Below, one piece after another: positions 31,004-40,943 of a stretch of 64,000 nt of DNA (its first letter is position 1; each line of letters opens with the position of its first letter). The notes under the pieces were generated by a model. That model saw only the letters and a list, made by a program, of their open reading frames with translations. It ran no database searches and was not told the origin of the DNA. The stretch comes from 66-474 sp051954935 (GTDB taxonomy: Bacteria; Pseudomonadota; Gammaproteobacteria; Xanthomonadales; Rhodanobacteraceae), in the NCBI GenBank assembly GCA_051954935.1, contig JBQCHG010000063.1, forward strand, positions 1 through 64,000, in the 5' to 3' direction. Made by a program: the position numbers and the translations under genes.

Positions 31004-31417
31004 AGTATTTGCCGACCGCTCTCACGTGGCGTCGTCCCTGCCACGGAGCTCTGGGCCATGGATGGCGGCTGTTTGCCGGGCCCAGTGAGTTTGTTGTTCG
31101 ACATCCATGTCTTTTCCGCGCCGTCCCACGGCGCGGGTCACTTTCCTTTCGAGGAAAGTAACCAAAGCCAATGGCGCCGGACGTGACGGCCTCGCCAACA
31201 TCCGGTTGGCTCGACTTCCCTGCGCTTCTCGACGGGCGCGCGCCGGCACCGGAAGCTCACTTCGACGCGGCCATCCATGGCCTGCGTCGCGCGTGACTGA
31301 GACTTCACGCACAAAAAAACGCGCGGGAAAGATCCCGCGCGTGAGACCCATACCGTGAACTTTTTTTGCGAAAAATACAAGACGTGCGCGGGTGAATTCC
31401 TGCGCTAAGATCGGATC
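31004..31417. other. Intergenic stretch with hairpin repeats
   Basis: About 410 bases without a credible gene. It holds GCGCCGTCCCACGGCGC and CTTTCCTTTCGAGGAAAG hairpins (about 31118-31160), a repeat style common between genes in this order of bacteria, and a minus-strand terminator-like hairpin at 31312-31342. The promoter for the DUF1249 gene should lie in its last 80 bases. Confidence 0.5.
31312..31342 (-). terminator. Minus-strand intrinsic terminator with no assigned gene
   Basis: On the minus strand ACGCGCGGGA, loop TCTT, TCCCGCGCGT is a perfect 10-bp stem followed by TTTTTTT. The geometry is that of a strong terminator, yet no minus-strand gene lies to its right within the preceding 800 bases, where the DUF1249 gene runs the other way. 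Confidence 0.6.
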
Positions 31418-31921
31418 ATGTCAACGATGTATGTCAGCACGAAATTTCAGCATCACGCCTCGCGTGCGAGCGCGCTGTTGCCGGGCCGCTTCGCCTGGCT
31501 GATGGGCTTGTACACCGAAAATCATCAGCGCCTCACCCGCATGTTCGCGCCACAGCGCTTGCGGATCGGCGAATACATTTCCAGCGTCGGCGACGGTCTG
31601 GATCTGCAGCTCGCGATCCAGGAGCGCCATCCGTACACGATCGAGATCGGCCTGAGCTACGCGGTGCTGGACGACGCCACCGGGCAACCGGCACCATCCG
31701 CGCAGCTGCGCATGTATCTGGATGCGCACACTACCGAGGCGCTGCACTGCCAGCCCGGCCGCGAGCTGTGGCAGGTGTTGGGTCCGTTCGCGCCGGCGCG
31801 CAACGTGCTGCAGCATCGGTTGCGCATGAATTCCTTCCTCAACCGCTGGCTGGAATACCTGGCCGAACAGGGCCATTCGATCGGCACGCTGGAGCGGCTG
31901 GAGGCGACGGTAAATTCCTGA
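31418..31921 (+). CDS. DUF1249 family protein (YqiB-like)
   Basis: The 167-residue product has the DUF1249 layout: LPGRFAWLMGLYTENHQRL at the start, an EYISSVGDGLDLQLAIQERH core, YTIEIGLSYAV, and an acidic-hydrophobic LRMYLDAHTTEA followed by NSFLNRWLEYLAEQGHS. Members are small cytoplasmic proteins of unknown role, present across gammaproteobacteria. It stands alone; the pump operon beyond the repeat at 31990-32140 converges on it. Confidence 0.8.
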   Translation: MSTMYVSTKFQHHASRASALLPGRFAWLMGLYTENHQRLTRMFAPQRLRIGEYISSVGDGLDLQLAIQERHPYTIEIGLSYAVLDDATGQPAPSAQLRMYLDAHTTEALHCQPGRELWQVLGPFAPARNVLQHRLRMNSFLNRWLEYLAEQGHSIGTLERLEATVNS

Positions 31922-31989
31922 AGCGCAGCCTTGAGGACTTTAACGTTCGCGGTTGCATCGCGAACGGAACCCCGGAGTTCTTTCCATGC

Positions 31990-32140
31990 ATGGCGCTCTT
32001 CGCCTGCAGACAAGAGCAGATTGCAAAGTCCTTCCATCCATGGACTTTGCCCTTCGGGCCAACCTTCGCTTGTTTCGAATTCCTTCCGGACGAATTTGTC
32101 CGGATCGCGGCTGCGCCGCGTCTGGAATGACGAAAGCTTG
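31990..32140. repeat. Dispersed intergenic repeat, copy A
   Basis: The stretch contains TGCAAAGTCC, ACTTTGCCCTTCGGGCC, CCGGACGAATTTGTCCGG and GGAATGACG in that order. The same elements in the same order occur at 50010-50165. The CCGGACGAATTTGTCCGG part is a perfect palindrome. Confidence 0.75.
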
Positions 32141-32165
32141 ATCCCGGGCCGGAAAGTCCCGCCGC

Positions 32166-35100
32166 TCAAACCTGCAGGCGATCGTTCGGCCGCGCCACCA
32201 GCGCATACAGCGCCGGCATCACGAAGATGCCGATCACCAGCCGCGAAAGCATGCCGCACACGATCACCAGCGCGAACGGGCGTTGCGAGTCCGTTCCCAC
32301 GCCGGTGGCGATCGCTGCCGGAAGCAGGCCCAGGGCGGCGACCAGCGCGGTCATCATGATCGGGCGCAGGCGCAGGATCGCGCCCTCGCGGATCGCGGCG
32401 TCCGTGCTCATGCCGTCGCGGCGCAGTTCGTTCACGTAGGACACATACACCACGCCGGTCAGTACCGACACGCCGAACAGCACGATGAAACCGATGCCCG
32501 AAGACACGGAGAACGGGGTGCCGGTCAGCCACAGCGCAAGCAGCCCGCCGAACGGCGCGGACAGCACCACGCCCAGCACGGTGATGAACGGGAACTTGAA
32601 ATTGCCGTAGAGCACGAACAGCAGCCCGAAGATCAGCAGCACCGTCAGCGGCAGGATCACGTTCATCTGCGCGCGCGAAGCGGTGTATTCCTTGTACTCG
32701 CCGCCCCAGTCGAGGCGATAACCCTGCGGCAGCTTCACCGACCTCGCGACCTGCTGCATTGCGTCCTGTACGGCGCCGGCAAGGTCGCGGCCCTCCACCG
32801 AGAACTGCACGCCGATGTAGCGCGAGTCGTTTTCGCGGTAGATGAAGGACGCGCCGTTGGTTTCCTCGATGTCGGCCAGTTCCTTCAGCGGGATCTGCGC
32901 GCCCGACGGCGTGGCGACCGGGATGTTGCCGATCTCCTGCGGGTTGTCGCGGTAGCGCTGCGCAAGGCGCACGACCAGGTCGAATTCGCGCTCGCCCTGC
33001 ACGACCTGCGTAGCCACGTTGCCGCCGATCGCGGTTTCGATCAGGCCGTTCACGTCGGAAACGTTGAGGCCGTAGCGCGCGATCTTGGCGCGATCGATCT
33101 TGATGGTCAGGCTGGGCTGGCCAAGCTCGTGCACCAGCGTCACATCGGTGATGCCGCGAACGTGCGCCAGCACTTCCTTTATCGCCTTGCCCTTGTCCTG
33201 CAGCGTTTGCAGGTCGGGACCGAACACCTTCACCGCCAGCGCGCTCTTCAAACCGGTTTCGGCTTCGTCCACCGCGTCCTCAGCCGGCTGCGTGTAGTTG
33301 AACTGGATGCCGGGGAAGGCCTGCAGCTTCTTGTCCATCGCGGCGATCAGCGCCGCCTTGTCGTGGTACCGGCCTTTCCACTGGGAATACGGCTTCAACC
33401 CGACGAAGAATTCCACGTTGAAGAAGCCCGTCGCATCGGTGCCGTCGTCGGGACGCCCCAGTTCCGACGTGACCGTGGTGACGACCGGGAACGAACGCAG
33501 GATGGTGCGGATCTGCGGTGTGATCTTCGCCGCCTCGTCGAAGGAAATCGTGTACGGCATCGTCGCACGCACCCACAGCGAGCCTTCGTCCAGGTGCGGC
33601 ATGAATTCCGCGCCGATGCTCGGCACCAGCAGCAACGACAGCCCGAGCAGGATGGTCGGGATGATGGACGTGCGCCAGGGCCGGGCGAGACTGGCATCCA
33701 GCCAGCGCGTGTAACCGGACTTGATCCTTTCGAAAATCGCGTTTCGCCGTTCGCGCACGCCGCGGCGCATCAGCAGCGCGCACAGCACCGGCAGCAAGGT
33801 GAGCGTCACCACCAGCGAGCCGACCAGCGCGTAGATCATGGTGTCGGCCATCGGCTTGAACAGCGTGCCGGACGGGCCTGTCAGCACGTAGATCGGCAGG
33901 AAGCTCGCCACGATCACCGCCACGGCGTATACCAGCGGGCGATCCACTTCGGATGCCGCGTCGATCACGATGTCGCGGATGTGGAGCGGCATGTCGCTGT
34001 CGTGCCGCAACGCGATCTGCCGGTAGATGTTCTCCACCATGAAGATCGCGCCGTCCACGAGTATTCCGAAATCCACCGCGCCGATCGAGAGCAGGTTGGC
34101 CGAGGCGTTCTGCAGGTCCAGGCACAGGAACGCGAACAGCAGCGCGAGCGGAATCGTGACCGCGACGATCAGGCCCGCACGGATGTCGTAGAGGAAGAAC
34201 ACCAGCACCGCGATCACCAGCAGCACGCCGATGAAAAGGTTGTGCACCACCACCTGCGTGGTTTCCGCGATCAGGTTGCTGAGGTCGTAGAACGGATGGA
34301 TCCGGATATCCTTCGGCAGGACTTGCGAATTGAGTTCCTGCGTCCTGGCTTCGATGCGCTTCAGCACCTCCTGCGTCTTCTCGCCGGTGCGCATCAGGAT
34401 CACGCCTTCGACGGCGTCGTCCTGGTTCATGTATCCGAACTCGCCGAGGCGTGGCGCGATGCCGAGCGTGACCTTGCCGACGTCCTTCACCAGGATCGGC
34501 GTCCCGTTGTGCACCGCCAGCACCACATTGCCGATGTCTTGCACCGTCTGCAGGCGCCCGAGCCCGCGCACGTAATAGAACTGTCCCCCCTGCGAATAAA
34601 AGCCGCCGCCGGCATTGCCGTTGTTGGCGGCAAGCGAGGCCTCGACCTGCGGCACCGTCAGCCCGACCGCGGCGATCTTCGCCGGGTCCAGCAGTACCTG
34701 GTATTGCATGTCGCCGCCGCCGAACGCGGAGTCGTCCGCTACCCCGGCGACCGCGCGGTATTGCGGCGCGATCACCCAGTCTTCCCAGGTCTTCAATTCG
34801 GTCGGCGAACGATCCGAACTTTGCAGCACGTAACGGTAGATCAGGCCGGAAGGCGAGGACAGCGGCGAGATCGAAGGCGCCACGCCATCCGGCAGGCCGA
34901 TGCCGGAGAGGCGGTTGAACACGCGCTGGCGCGCGAAGTAATTGTCGGTGCCATCGCGGAAGGTCAGGGTGACGTCCGACAAACCGTAGAGTGATACCGA
35001 ACGTTTCATCACCACGTCGGGGACATCGCTCATGGCGCGCTCGACCGGCACGCTGATCAGTCGTTCGATTTCTTCCGCCGAATGCCCCGGCCACTGCGTT

Positions 35101-35294
35101 ACGATGTCCACCATCGGCGGCGAGAGGTCGGGATAGGCATCCATCGGCAGTCGCTTGAGCGCCCACCAGCCCGCCCCGACCAGCGCCAGCGCCAGCAGGA
35201 TGATCAGCAGCCGCTGCGCCAGCGCGAAGCCGACGATGCGATTGATCAGCGACGCGCGCTCGCGCGCCGCGTTGTCCTGCGGAAGCGCGCTCAT
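32166..35294 (-). CDS. czcA: CzcA/CusA-type heavy-metal RND efflux pump
   Basis: The 1042-residue inner-membrane pump drives metal-ion export by proton antiport. Helix 1 (LLIILLALALVGAGWWALKR) is followed by LPMDAYPDLSPP and, in TM4, LSIGAVDFGILVDGAIFMVE with the DFGxxxDGAxxxVEN pattern of the zinc/cobalt/cadmium (HME1-3) groups, unlike the CusA copper/silver pattern. Two large periplasmic loops and twelve helices are accounted for by length. ATG 35294 overlaps the stop of the adaptor gene. The exact metal cannot be fixed; the symbol marks the subfamily. Confidence 0.85.
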   Translation of the reverse strand: MSALPQDNAARERASLINRIVGFALAQRLLIILLALALVGAGWWALKRLPMDAYPDLSPPMVDIVTQWPGHSAEEIERLISVPVERAMSDVPDVVMKRSVSLYGLSDVTLTFRDGTDNYFARQRVFNRLSGIGLPDGVAPSISPLSSPSGLIYRYVLQSSDRSPTELKTWEDWVIAPQYRAVAGVADDSAFGGGDMQYQVLLDPAKIAAVGLTVPQVEASLAANNGNAGGGFYSQGGQFYYVRGLGRLQTVQDIGNVVLAVHNGTPILVKDVGKVTLGIAPRLGEFGYMNQDDAVEGVILMRTGEKTQEVLKRIEARTQELNSQVLPKDIRIHPFYDLSNLIAETTQVVVHNLFIGVLLVIAVLVFFLYDIRAGLIVAVTIPLALLFAFLCLDLQNASANLLSIGAVDFGILVDGAIFMVENIYRQIALRHDSDMPLHIRDIVIDAASEVDRPLVYAVAVIVASFLPIYVLTGPSGTLFKPMADTMIYALVGSLVVTLTLLPVLCALLMRRGVRERRNAIFERIKSGYTRWLDASLARPWRTSIIPTILLGLSLLLVPSIGAEFMPHLDEGSLWVRATMPYTISFDEAAKITPQIRTILRSFPVVTTVTSELGRPDDGTDATGFFNVEFFVGLKPYSQWKGRYHDKAALIAAMDKKLQAFPGIQFNYTQPAEDAVDEAETGLKSALAVKVFGPDLQTLQDKGKAIKEVLAHVRGITDVTLVHELGQPSLTIKIDRAKIARYGLNVSDVNGLIETAIGGNVATQVVQGEREFDLVVRLAQRYRDNPQEIGNIPVATPSGAQIPLKELADIEETNGASFIYRENDSRYIGVQFSVEGRDLAGAVQDAMQQVARSVKLPQGYRLDWGGEYKEYTASRAQMNVILPLTVLLIFGLLFVLYGNFKFPFITVLGVVLSAPFGGLLALWLTGTPFSVSSGIGFIVLFGVSVLTGVVYVSYVNELRRDGMSTDAAIREGAILRLRPIMMTALVAALGLLPAAIATGVGTDSQRPFALVIVCGMLSRLVIGIFVMPALYALVARPNDRLQV

Positions 35295-36439
35295 TGGCTT
35301 TGCATGAAACGCAGGAACAGGCCGCCGTCGCTGACGATGCGTTCGCCCGCACGCAGGCCGGAGAGGATCTGCTCGCGATCACCGGAGCGGATACCGAGCG
35401 TCACGTGCCGCCGCGCGAAACTGCCGTCCGATTCGGCGACATAGACGAAGGGCAGGTTGTCGTCATCGCGCAGGATTGCCGCGACCGGCACGAGGATGCC
35501 TTGCGTTGCTCCACGCGATGCGATCCGGACGCGCACGTACATCTGCTTCTTCAGCGCGCCTTGCGGATTGGGCACGTTGACCCGGGCGGTCACCGCGCGA
35601 GTATCCGGGTCCACTTCCGCGCCGACGTTCGTCACCGTGCCGTCGATCGGCTTGCCGTCGTCGCCCGTGAAGACCTGCGCGGGATCGCCGGCGCGCACGG
35701 ATTGCTCGTCGTTGCCGAACAACTGTGCCATCACCCAGACCTTCGAGAGATTGGCGATGGTGAAGCAGGGCGTGCTGCCGGCCTGCAGCAATTGCCCCGG
35801 CGTGATGTTTTTCTCGACCACCGTGCCGGCGATCGGCGCGCGGATCGTGCCTTCGATCCTGCCCGTCGGCTTGCCGGCTTGCACATCCTTGATGGCTTGC
35901 GGATCCACGTCCAGTGCGATAAGCGCCTGCAGTGCCGCTTCGCGATCGGCTTCCGCGTTCACCGCGTCGGTCTGCGCCTGCTCGGCTTCGCGCGGGGCGA
36001 TCGCGTGGTGCTTGAGCATGTCGGCGTCCAGGTCGGCCAGGCGGCGATCGGTGTCGGCGGTCGCGATCGCTTTCCGGTATGTGGCGACGGCGGCGGCGAA
36101 ATCCGGCGAAGCCACCGTCGCCAGCGGCTGGCCTTTCTTCACCAGGTCGCCCGGTGCGACCAGCAGTCGCGAAACCGGGCCGGAGAACGGCGCCAGCACC
36201 GCGGTCGCCTGATCCTGGTCGAAATCCACCACGCCGGTGGTGTCCACCGTCTTGTGGAAGCTCGAAGGCGCGACGGTGTAGAGCGTTATGCGCTGGCGCT
36301 GCGCTTGTGTCAGCGTGACGTTGCTGGCATTTGCGGACGAGACATCCGCATTGCCTTTGTGGGACGAGCAGCCGGCTACGCCAGCCAGCAGCGCGAGCAC
36401 GGCAATCCCGAACGCGCGCGAGCGCAAATCATTTTTCAT
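35291..36439 (-). CDS. czcB: RND efflux periplasmic adaptor lipoprotein (CzcB-like)
   Basis: From ATG 36439 the product is 382 residues with a lipoprotein signal (VLALLAGVAGC, Cys at about residue 24). Membrane fusion protein features follow: FSGPVSRLLVAPGDLVKKGQ (lipoyl-like half), a helical hairpin rich in Ala/Asp/Glu (ADTDRRLADLDADMLKHHA), and IRAPIAGTVVEKNITPGQLL. It links the inner-membrane pump to the outer-membrane factor; the stop overlaps the pump start and the start overlaps the outer-membrane gene end. Confidence 0.88.
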   Translation of the reverse strand: MKNDLRSRAFGIAVLALLAGVAGCSSHKGNADVSSANASNVTLTQAQRQRITLYTVAPSSFHKTVDTTGVVDFDQDQATAVLAPFSGPVSRLLVAPGDLVKKGQPLATVASPDFAAAVATYRKAIATADTDRRLADLDADMLKHHAIAPREAEQAQTDAVNAEADREAALQALIALDVDPQAIKDVQAGKPTGRIEGTIRAPIAGTVVEKNITPGQLLQAGSTPCFTIANLSKVWVMAQLFGNDEQSVRAGDPAQVFTGDDGKPIDGTVTNVGAEVDPDTRAVTARVNVPNPQGALKKQMYVRVRIASRGATQGILVPVAAILRDDDNLPFVYVAESDGSFARRHVTLGIRSGDREQILSGLRAGERIVSDGGLFLRFMQSQ

Positions 36440-37946
36440 TGTTATCCCCGGACAAATCCGTACGGTGCCACCAGCCCCCGCCCAGCGCCTGGAACAGCGC
36501 GGCCGTGTCGGCGTAGCGTTCGGCCTGGGCCTGCACCAGCGCGATGCGCGCCTGCTGGTAATTCGCCTCAGCGGTGAGCAGCGCAAGGTCGCTGGTGTAA
36601 CCGTCGCGCGCCTGCTGTTGCGCGAGGTCGAGCGTAGTCTTGGCGGCGTGTTCCGCGGCAGCGGTGGCGTTGAGCGCATCGGCATCCTGCTGCAACGCCG
36701 TGAGCGTGTCGGCGACGTTCTGGAAGGCGGTCAGCACCGTGCTCTTGTATTGCTCCGATGCTTCCGTGTAAGCCGCCTTGGCCGCGCGTTCCTGATGCTT
36801 CAAGGTACCGCCCTGGAAGATCGGCGCGGTGAGGTCGGCAGCCAGTCCCCAGAAACCGGTGCCGGCCTTGAACAGCCCCCCGATCGCAAGCGCGGCGCTG
36901 CCTGCATTGGCGCTCAAGGCGATGTTGGGAAAGCGATTGGCGATGGCCACGCCCACCTGCGCGCTCGCGGCATGCAGGTTTGCCTGTGCCTGCCGCACGT
37001 CGGGCCGTTGCTGGACCAGCGTCGAGGGCAGGCTGACCGGCAACTCCTGCGGCAATTGCAGGTCGGCCAGATCGAAACGTTGCGGCGGCATCCCGCTCGG
37101 AAAATGCCCGGTCAGTACCGCGAGCTGGTGCTGCAACTGTGCCTCCTGTTTGACAAGCGGCGGCAGCGTGGCTTGCGCCTGCGCGAGTTGCGATTGCTGG
37201 CCGGCCAGGTCCAGCCCGCTCGCATAACCCTTGTCGGACTGGTACTGCAGCAACTGCAGCATCTTCGTGTCGTCGGCGATCAGCTCACGGGTGGCTTCGA
37301 TCTGCGCGCGGGTCGCAGCGTCCTGGATCGCGGCCACCACGACATTCGAGGTGAGCGTGGTGTACGTCGCCAGCATCTGGAACCGTGTGGCGTTTTCCTG
37401 CGCGCGCAGCGATTCCACCGTGCGGCGGTTCAGGCCGAACACGTCGGGCGTGTAGGAAATGCTGAGCTGCGGGGTGTAGAGGTTGTACAGGAATTCTTCG
37501 GGCACTGCCGGAAAGTTCGGCGCCGGCGCAAGCGAAGTGGACTGCTTGTTCCGGCTCGCCGAAAACGTCGCGGCCACGCTGGGGAAGAAGGCGCCACGTT
37601 GCGCCAGGGTGTTCTCGTGCGCGACCTTCAGTGCGGCCTGCGCAGCCTTGAGGTCGTGATTGTTGGCGAGCGCCTGTTCGATGAGCGCATTCAATTGTTT
37701 CGAATGGAACAGCGCCCACCAGTCGCCGGAAAGATCGGCGCCGACATCGAAGCGCTGCGCCTCGCCTCCCGTGACGTTCGGTGTCGCGGTGGTTGCGGCG
37801 AGCGGCTGCGTGATGTAACCGCCCACCTTGGGAGCGGCAGGTTTTTCGAAATTGGGCCCGACCGCGCAACCGGCCAGCAGGCCCAGCATCGCGCAGGGCA
37901 GGGCGCGCAGGGGGATTCGAAATGCAGCGGCCCGGAGGATGTTCAT
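36429..37946 (-). CDS. czcC: Outer-membrane efflux factor (NodT/CzcC type)
   Basis: The 505-residue product starts with a lipoprotein-type signal (ALPCAMLGLLAGCAVGP, Cys at about residue 27) and then VGPNFEKPAAPK, the NodT-family beginning. Two repeats of the TolC fold are visible, with coiled-coil stretches such as LIEQALANNHDLKAAQAALK and NLHAASAQVGVAIANRFPNI. It is the first gene of the operon, overlapping the adaptor gene by about 10 nt. Together the three genes form a complete C-B-A metal efflux system. Confidence 0.88.
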   Translation of the reverse strand: MNILRAAAFRIPLRALPCAMLGLLAGCAVGPNFEKPAAPKVGGYITQPLAATTATPNVTGGEAQRFDVGADLSGDWWALFHSKQLNALIEQALANNHDLKAAQAALKVAHENTLAQRGAFFPSVAATFSASRNKQSTSLAPAPNFPAVPEEFLYNLYTPQLSISYTPDVFGLNRRTVESLRAQENATRFQMLATYTTLTSNVVVAAIQDAATRAQIEATRELIADDTKMLQLLQYQSDKGYASGLDLAGQQSQLAQAQATLPPLVKQEAQLQHQLAVLTGHFPSGMPPQRFDLADLQLPQELPVSLPSTLVQQRPDVRQAQANLHAASAQVGVAIANRFPNIALSANAGSAALAIGGLFKAGTGFWGLAADLTAPIFQGGTLKHQERAAKAAYTEASEQYKSTVLTAFQNVADTLTALQQDADALNATAAAEHAAKTTLDLAQQQARDGYTSDLALLTAEANYQQARIALVQAQAERYADTAALFQALGGGWWHRTDLSGDNNEK

Positions 37947-38094
37947 GCGAGCCGTGATCGTGAGCGGCCTGTGAAGGCCGAAACGATATAACGTATCAAT
38001 TCGATTTGGAAGGGCTGCCGGAAGTCACGGCGAGAATGGAGGCGCGACCTGTCCGGAAGCTTTCGATGCGATCGCGTCGGCGGATCGCGCGCGC

Positions 38095-38120
38095 AAAAAA
38101 AAGCCCGCGCGGGGCGGGCT
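38095..38120 (-). terminator. Intrinsic terminator of the tRNA operon
   Basis: On the minus strand AGCCCGC, a short CCCGC loop, and GCGGGCT are followed by a run of eight T, just downstream of tRNA-Asp. It is a classical rho-independent terminator for the three-tRNA transcript. Confidence 0.88.
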
Positions 38121-38142
38121 CCTTGTGATTCGTCTCGATGAG

Positions 38143-38219
38143 TGGCGGAGCGGACGGGACTCGAACCCGCGACCTCCGGCGTGACAGGCCAGCATTCTAA
38201 CCAGCTGAACTACCGCTCC
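38143..38219 (-). tRNA. tRNA-Asp (GTC)
   Basis: Minus strand: GGAGCGGTAGTTCAGCTGGT from 38219, anticodon loop CTGTCAC with GTC, T-arm GGTTCGAGTCC, acceptor stem GGAGCGG/CCGCTCC, discriminator G and encoded CCA. Last of a three-tRNA operon. Confidence 0.96.
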
Positions 38220-38315
38220 GTTGTCATCGAAAACGATTTTCGTGAAACGCAATTGTGCAACATTCCAGCGTGCTTCAAAAGATGCGCAACCACCAACATC
38301 ACGGCTGCACGCCCT

Positions 38316-38391
38316 TGGCGTCCCCACGGGGATTCGAACCCCGGTCGCCACCGTGAAAGGGTGGTGTCCTAGGCCTCTAGACGATGGGGAC
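38316..38391 (-). tRNA. tRNA-Glu (TTC)
   Basis: Minus strand: GTCCCCATCGTCTAGAGGCC from 38391, anticodon loop CTTTCAC with TTC, T-arm GGTTCGAATCC, matching acceptor GGGGAC and encoded CCA. Middle gene of the tRNA operon. Confidence 0.96.
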
Positions 38392-38400
38392 AGCGGGGAG

Positions 38401-38476
<76 letters not shown>

Positions 38477-38675
38477 ACGCTGGAACCGGAAAGAATATTG
38501 GCGGAGGCGAAAAGCGTCAAGAGATTTCGGCGCGGTTTCGGTTCCAGCAAGCCTCTTCCGTTCGCCCGGCGCAGTCCGCCTTCGCGTGGAAATGGCACCG
38601 GGGTCGAAGTGTGTGCTTCGACCCCGGTCGCCGGTTCATCAGGTTCGGTGTGGCCGTGTCGGCCCACCGCGCACG

Positions 38676-40817
38676 TCATCTCGACGGCGCCTCGTGTATT
38701 CCCAGGTTCCATGCCATGAATGCCCACACGTCGGCAGTCTGCGCGATGCGCTTGTCGGTGGGCATGTAGCCGTGGCTGGTCTTGGTTTCCACGCGCAGCA
38801 GGATCGGGTTGTTGCAAGCCTGCGCATGTTGCAGGCGTGCGACGAATTTGTACGAATGACTCGGCACCACGCGATCGTCGTGATCGGCGGTGGTGATGAT
38901 CGTCGGCGGATAGCAGGTGCCGTCCTTGACGTTCTGCACAGGCGAGAACTTGATCAGCCACTGGAACGCTTGTCTGTCATCCGAGGTGCCGTATTCCGGC
39001 GCCCACAACGCTCCGCCTGAGAACTTCTGGTAGCGCAGCATGTCCATCACGCCCGCGCCGCCATAAGCGGCACCGAACAGTTCCGGATGTTCGGTGATGC
39101 TGGCGCCGACCAGCAATCCCCCGTTCGAATAGCCCTGGATGCCGAGGTGCGGCGTCGAGGTGTATTTCCGCGCGATAAGGTATTTCGCCGCATACGCGAA
39201 ATCGTCGAACACGTTCTGCTTGTTGGAGAGCATGCCGGCGTGGTGCCATGACTCGCCGTATTCGCCGCCGCCGCGCAGGTTGGCGACCGCATACACGCCG
39301 CCCATTTCCAGCCACACCGGCAGCATCGGCGAGAAGCCCGGCGTGATGTTGATGTCGAAGCCGCCGTAGGCATAGAGGATCGTCGGGTTCGAACCGTCCA
39401 GCTTCACGCCCTTGCGCGCGGTGATGAACATCGGCACGCGCGTTCCATCCTTCGACTTGTAGAACACCTGCTTCGTCTCGTACTGCGACGGATCAAAATC
39501 CACCTTCGGTTTGGCGAAGGTGTCGGTTTTCCCGCTGGCGATGTCGTAGCGATAGACAGTGGTTGGATAGAGATACGAAGTGAAGCCGTAGAACATCTCC
39601 TTCGAGTCGTTGCGGCCGCTCAGGCCCACCACCGAGCCGATGCCTGGCAGGGTGAGCGTGGTCTTCGGCCTTCCGTCCGGTCCGAACAATTTCACTTCGC
39701 TTTTGGCGTCCACCAGGTATTGCACCGCGACATCGCCGCCAGCGAGCAGCGAGTTTTCGATCACGTTGCGCGTGCCCGGTACGACCATTCTCCAGTGCGC
39801 GGGATCGGAGAGCTTGAAGGACACGATCTTGCGGTTGGGTGCGTTCCTCGTGGTCTGCACGAACAGCCTGTCGCCGATATTGCCCAGCGGTGCGTATTCG
39901 GCATCATTGGCCGTGAACAGCGGCTGGATTTTCGCCCCGATGTCCGGATGCGCCGGATCGCCCAGGTCCGCGTAGAGCAATTCGTTATTGGTCGAGGTGC
40001 CGTTGACCAGCGAGATGAAGAGATAGCGCCCGTCTTCGGAAACCTGCCCGCCGATGATCCACTCCGGCAGATCGGAGCGCGCGTAGATCTTCGTGTCCTC
40101 GCTCTGGGGCGTGCCCAGCTTGTGGTAGTACAGCGCCTGGTTCTCCACGCGGTTCTGGATCGCCTCGCCCTTGGGCGGTTCCGGATAACGCGAATAGAAG
40201 AAGCCCTTGTTGTCGTTGGTCCAGCTCAGCCCCGAGAACTTCACCCACTTCACCTGGTCCGGCAGGTCCTTGCCGGTGCGCAGATCGCGCACGTGGATGG
40301 TTTCCCAGTCCGAACCGCCCTCCGAAAGCGCGTAGGCCAGATTGTTGCCGTCGTGCGAAGGCGCGTAGTCCTGCAGCGCGAGCGAACCGTCCGGCGAGAG
40401 CTTGTTGGGATCGATCAGTTCGCGCGGTTGCGCGTTGAGTGAAGCCTGTTCATAGACCACCGATTGGTTCTGCAAGCCGGAGTTCTTGCTGAAGAAAAGC
40501 TTGCCGGCATCCATGTGCGGAACGCCGACCTTCTCGTAATTCCATAACTTGGTGAGCCGCTGCTTCATCCAGTCGCGTTCGGGAATCTGGTCCAGGTACG
40601 CGAAGGTGAGCCTGTTTTCCTCTTCCACCCACTTCGCGAGCTCCGGGCTGTTCAAGTCTTCCATCCATTGGTATGGCGCCGGGACTTTCATTCCGAAGTA
40701 GTTGTCTGCCACCTTGTCGCGCCGGGGTTGCGGGTAGCTGAGCTTGGAAGGCGGCTCGGCCTGTGCGGCGAGGGTGGCGACCAGCAATGCGGCGAACGAA
40801 AGCGCGACACGTTTCAT
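38676..40817 (-). CDS. Prolyl oligopeptidase family serine peptidase (S9A)
   Basis: From ATG 40817 the product is 713 residues with a signal peptide (RVALSFAALLVATLAAQA), so it acts in the periplasm. The propeller part opens with PRRDKVADNYFGMKVPAPYQ and WMEDLNSPE, as in S9A enzymes. The hydrolase part has the nucleophile in GIQGYSNGGLL (Ser564), the acid in TTADHDDRVVP and the His in TKTSHGYMPT. It cleaves short proline-containing peptides. The gene lies alone between the tRNA operon and a divergent antiporter gene; the frame is open upstream on the antisense side of that gene, which is not real coding. Confidence 0.93.
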   Translation of the reverse strand: MKRVALSFAALLVATLAAQAEPPSKLSYPQPRRDKVADNYFGMKVPAPYQWMEDLNSPELAKWVEEENRLTFAYLDQIPERDWMKQRLTKLWNYEKVGVPHMDAGKLFFSKNSGLQNQSVVYEQASLNAQPRELIDPNKLSPDGSLALQDYAPSHDGNNLAYALSEGGSDWETIHVRDLRTGKDLPDQVKWVKFSGLSWTNDNKGFFYSRYPEPPKGEAIQNRVENQALYYHKLGTPQSEDTKIYARSDLPEWIIGGQVSEDGRYLFISLVNGTSTNNELLYADLGDPAHPDIGAKIQPLFTANDAEYAPLGNIGDRLFVQTTRNAPNRKIVSFKLSDPAHWRMVVPGTRNVIENSLLAGGDVAVQYLVDAKSEVKLFGPDGRPKTTLTLPGIGSVVGLSGRNDSKEMFYGFTSYLYPTTVYRYDIASGKTDTFAKPKVDFDPSQYETKQVFYKSKDGTRVPMFITARKGVKLDGSNPTILYAYGGFDINITPGFSPMLPVWLEMGGVYAVANLRGGGEYGESWHHAGMLSNKQNVFDDFAYAAKYLIARKYTSTPHLGIQGYSNGGLLVGASITEHPELFGAAYGGAGVMDMLRYQKFSGGALWAPEYGTSDDRQAFQWLIKFSPVQNVKDGTCYPPTIITTADHDDRVVPSHSYKFVARLQHAQACNNPILLRVETKTSHGYMPTDKRIAQTADVWAFMAWNLGIHEAPSR

Positions 40818-40943
40818 CCTGCTCTCCCATGGAAGAAGACGCCGAGCGGACAAACCTACGCTCCGGACGTGCTGCCCGCAACGTGACGACCGGCACGATG
40901 GGCACGGGGCGACGCCGCGGCCCCGGCTTGTTAGGCTTGCCCC

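Noticed and set aside
32283..34994. A 903-codon plus-strand frame
   Set aside because: It lies wholly antisense to the RND pump gene and reads as His/Arg/Gln-rich low-complexity sequence, typical of a shadow frame.
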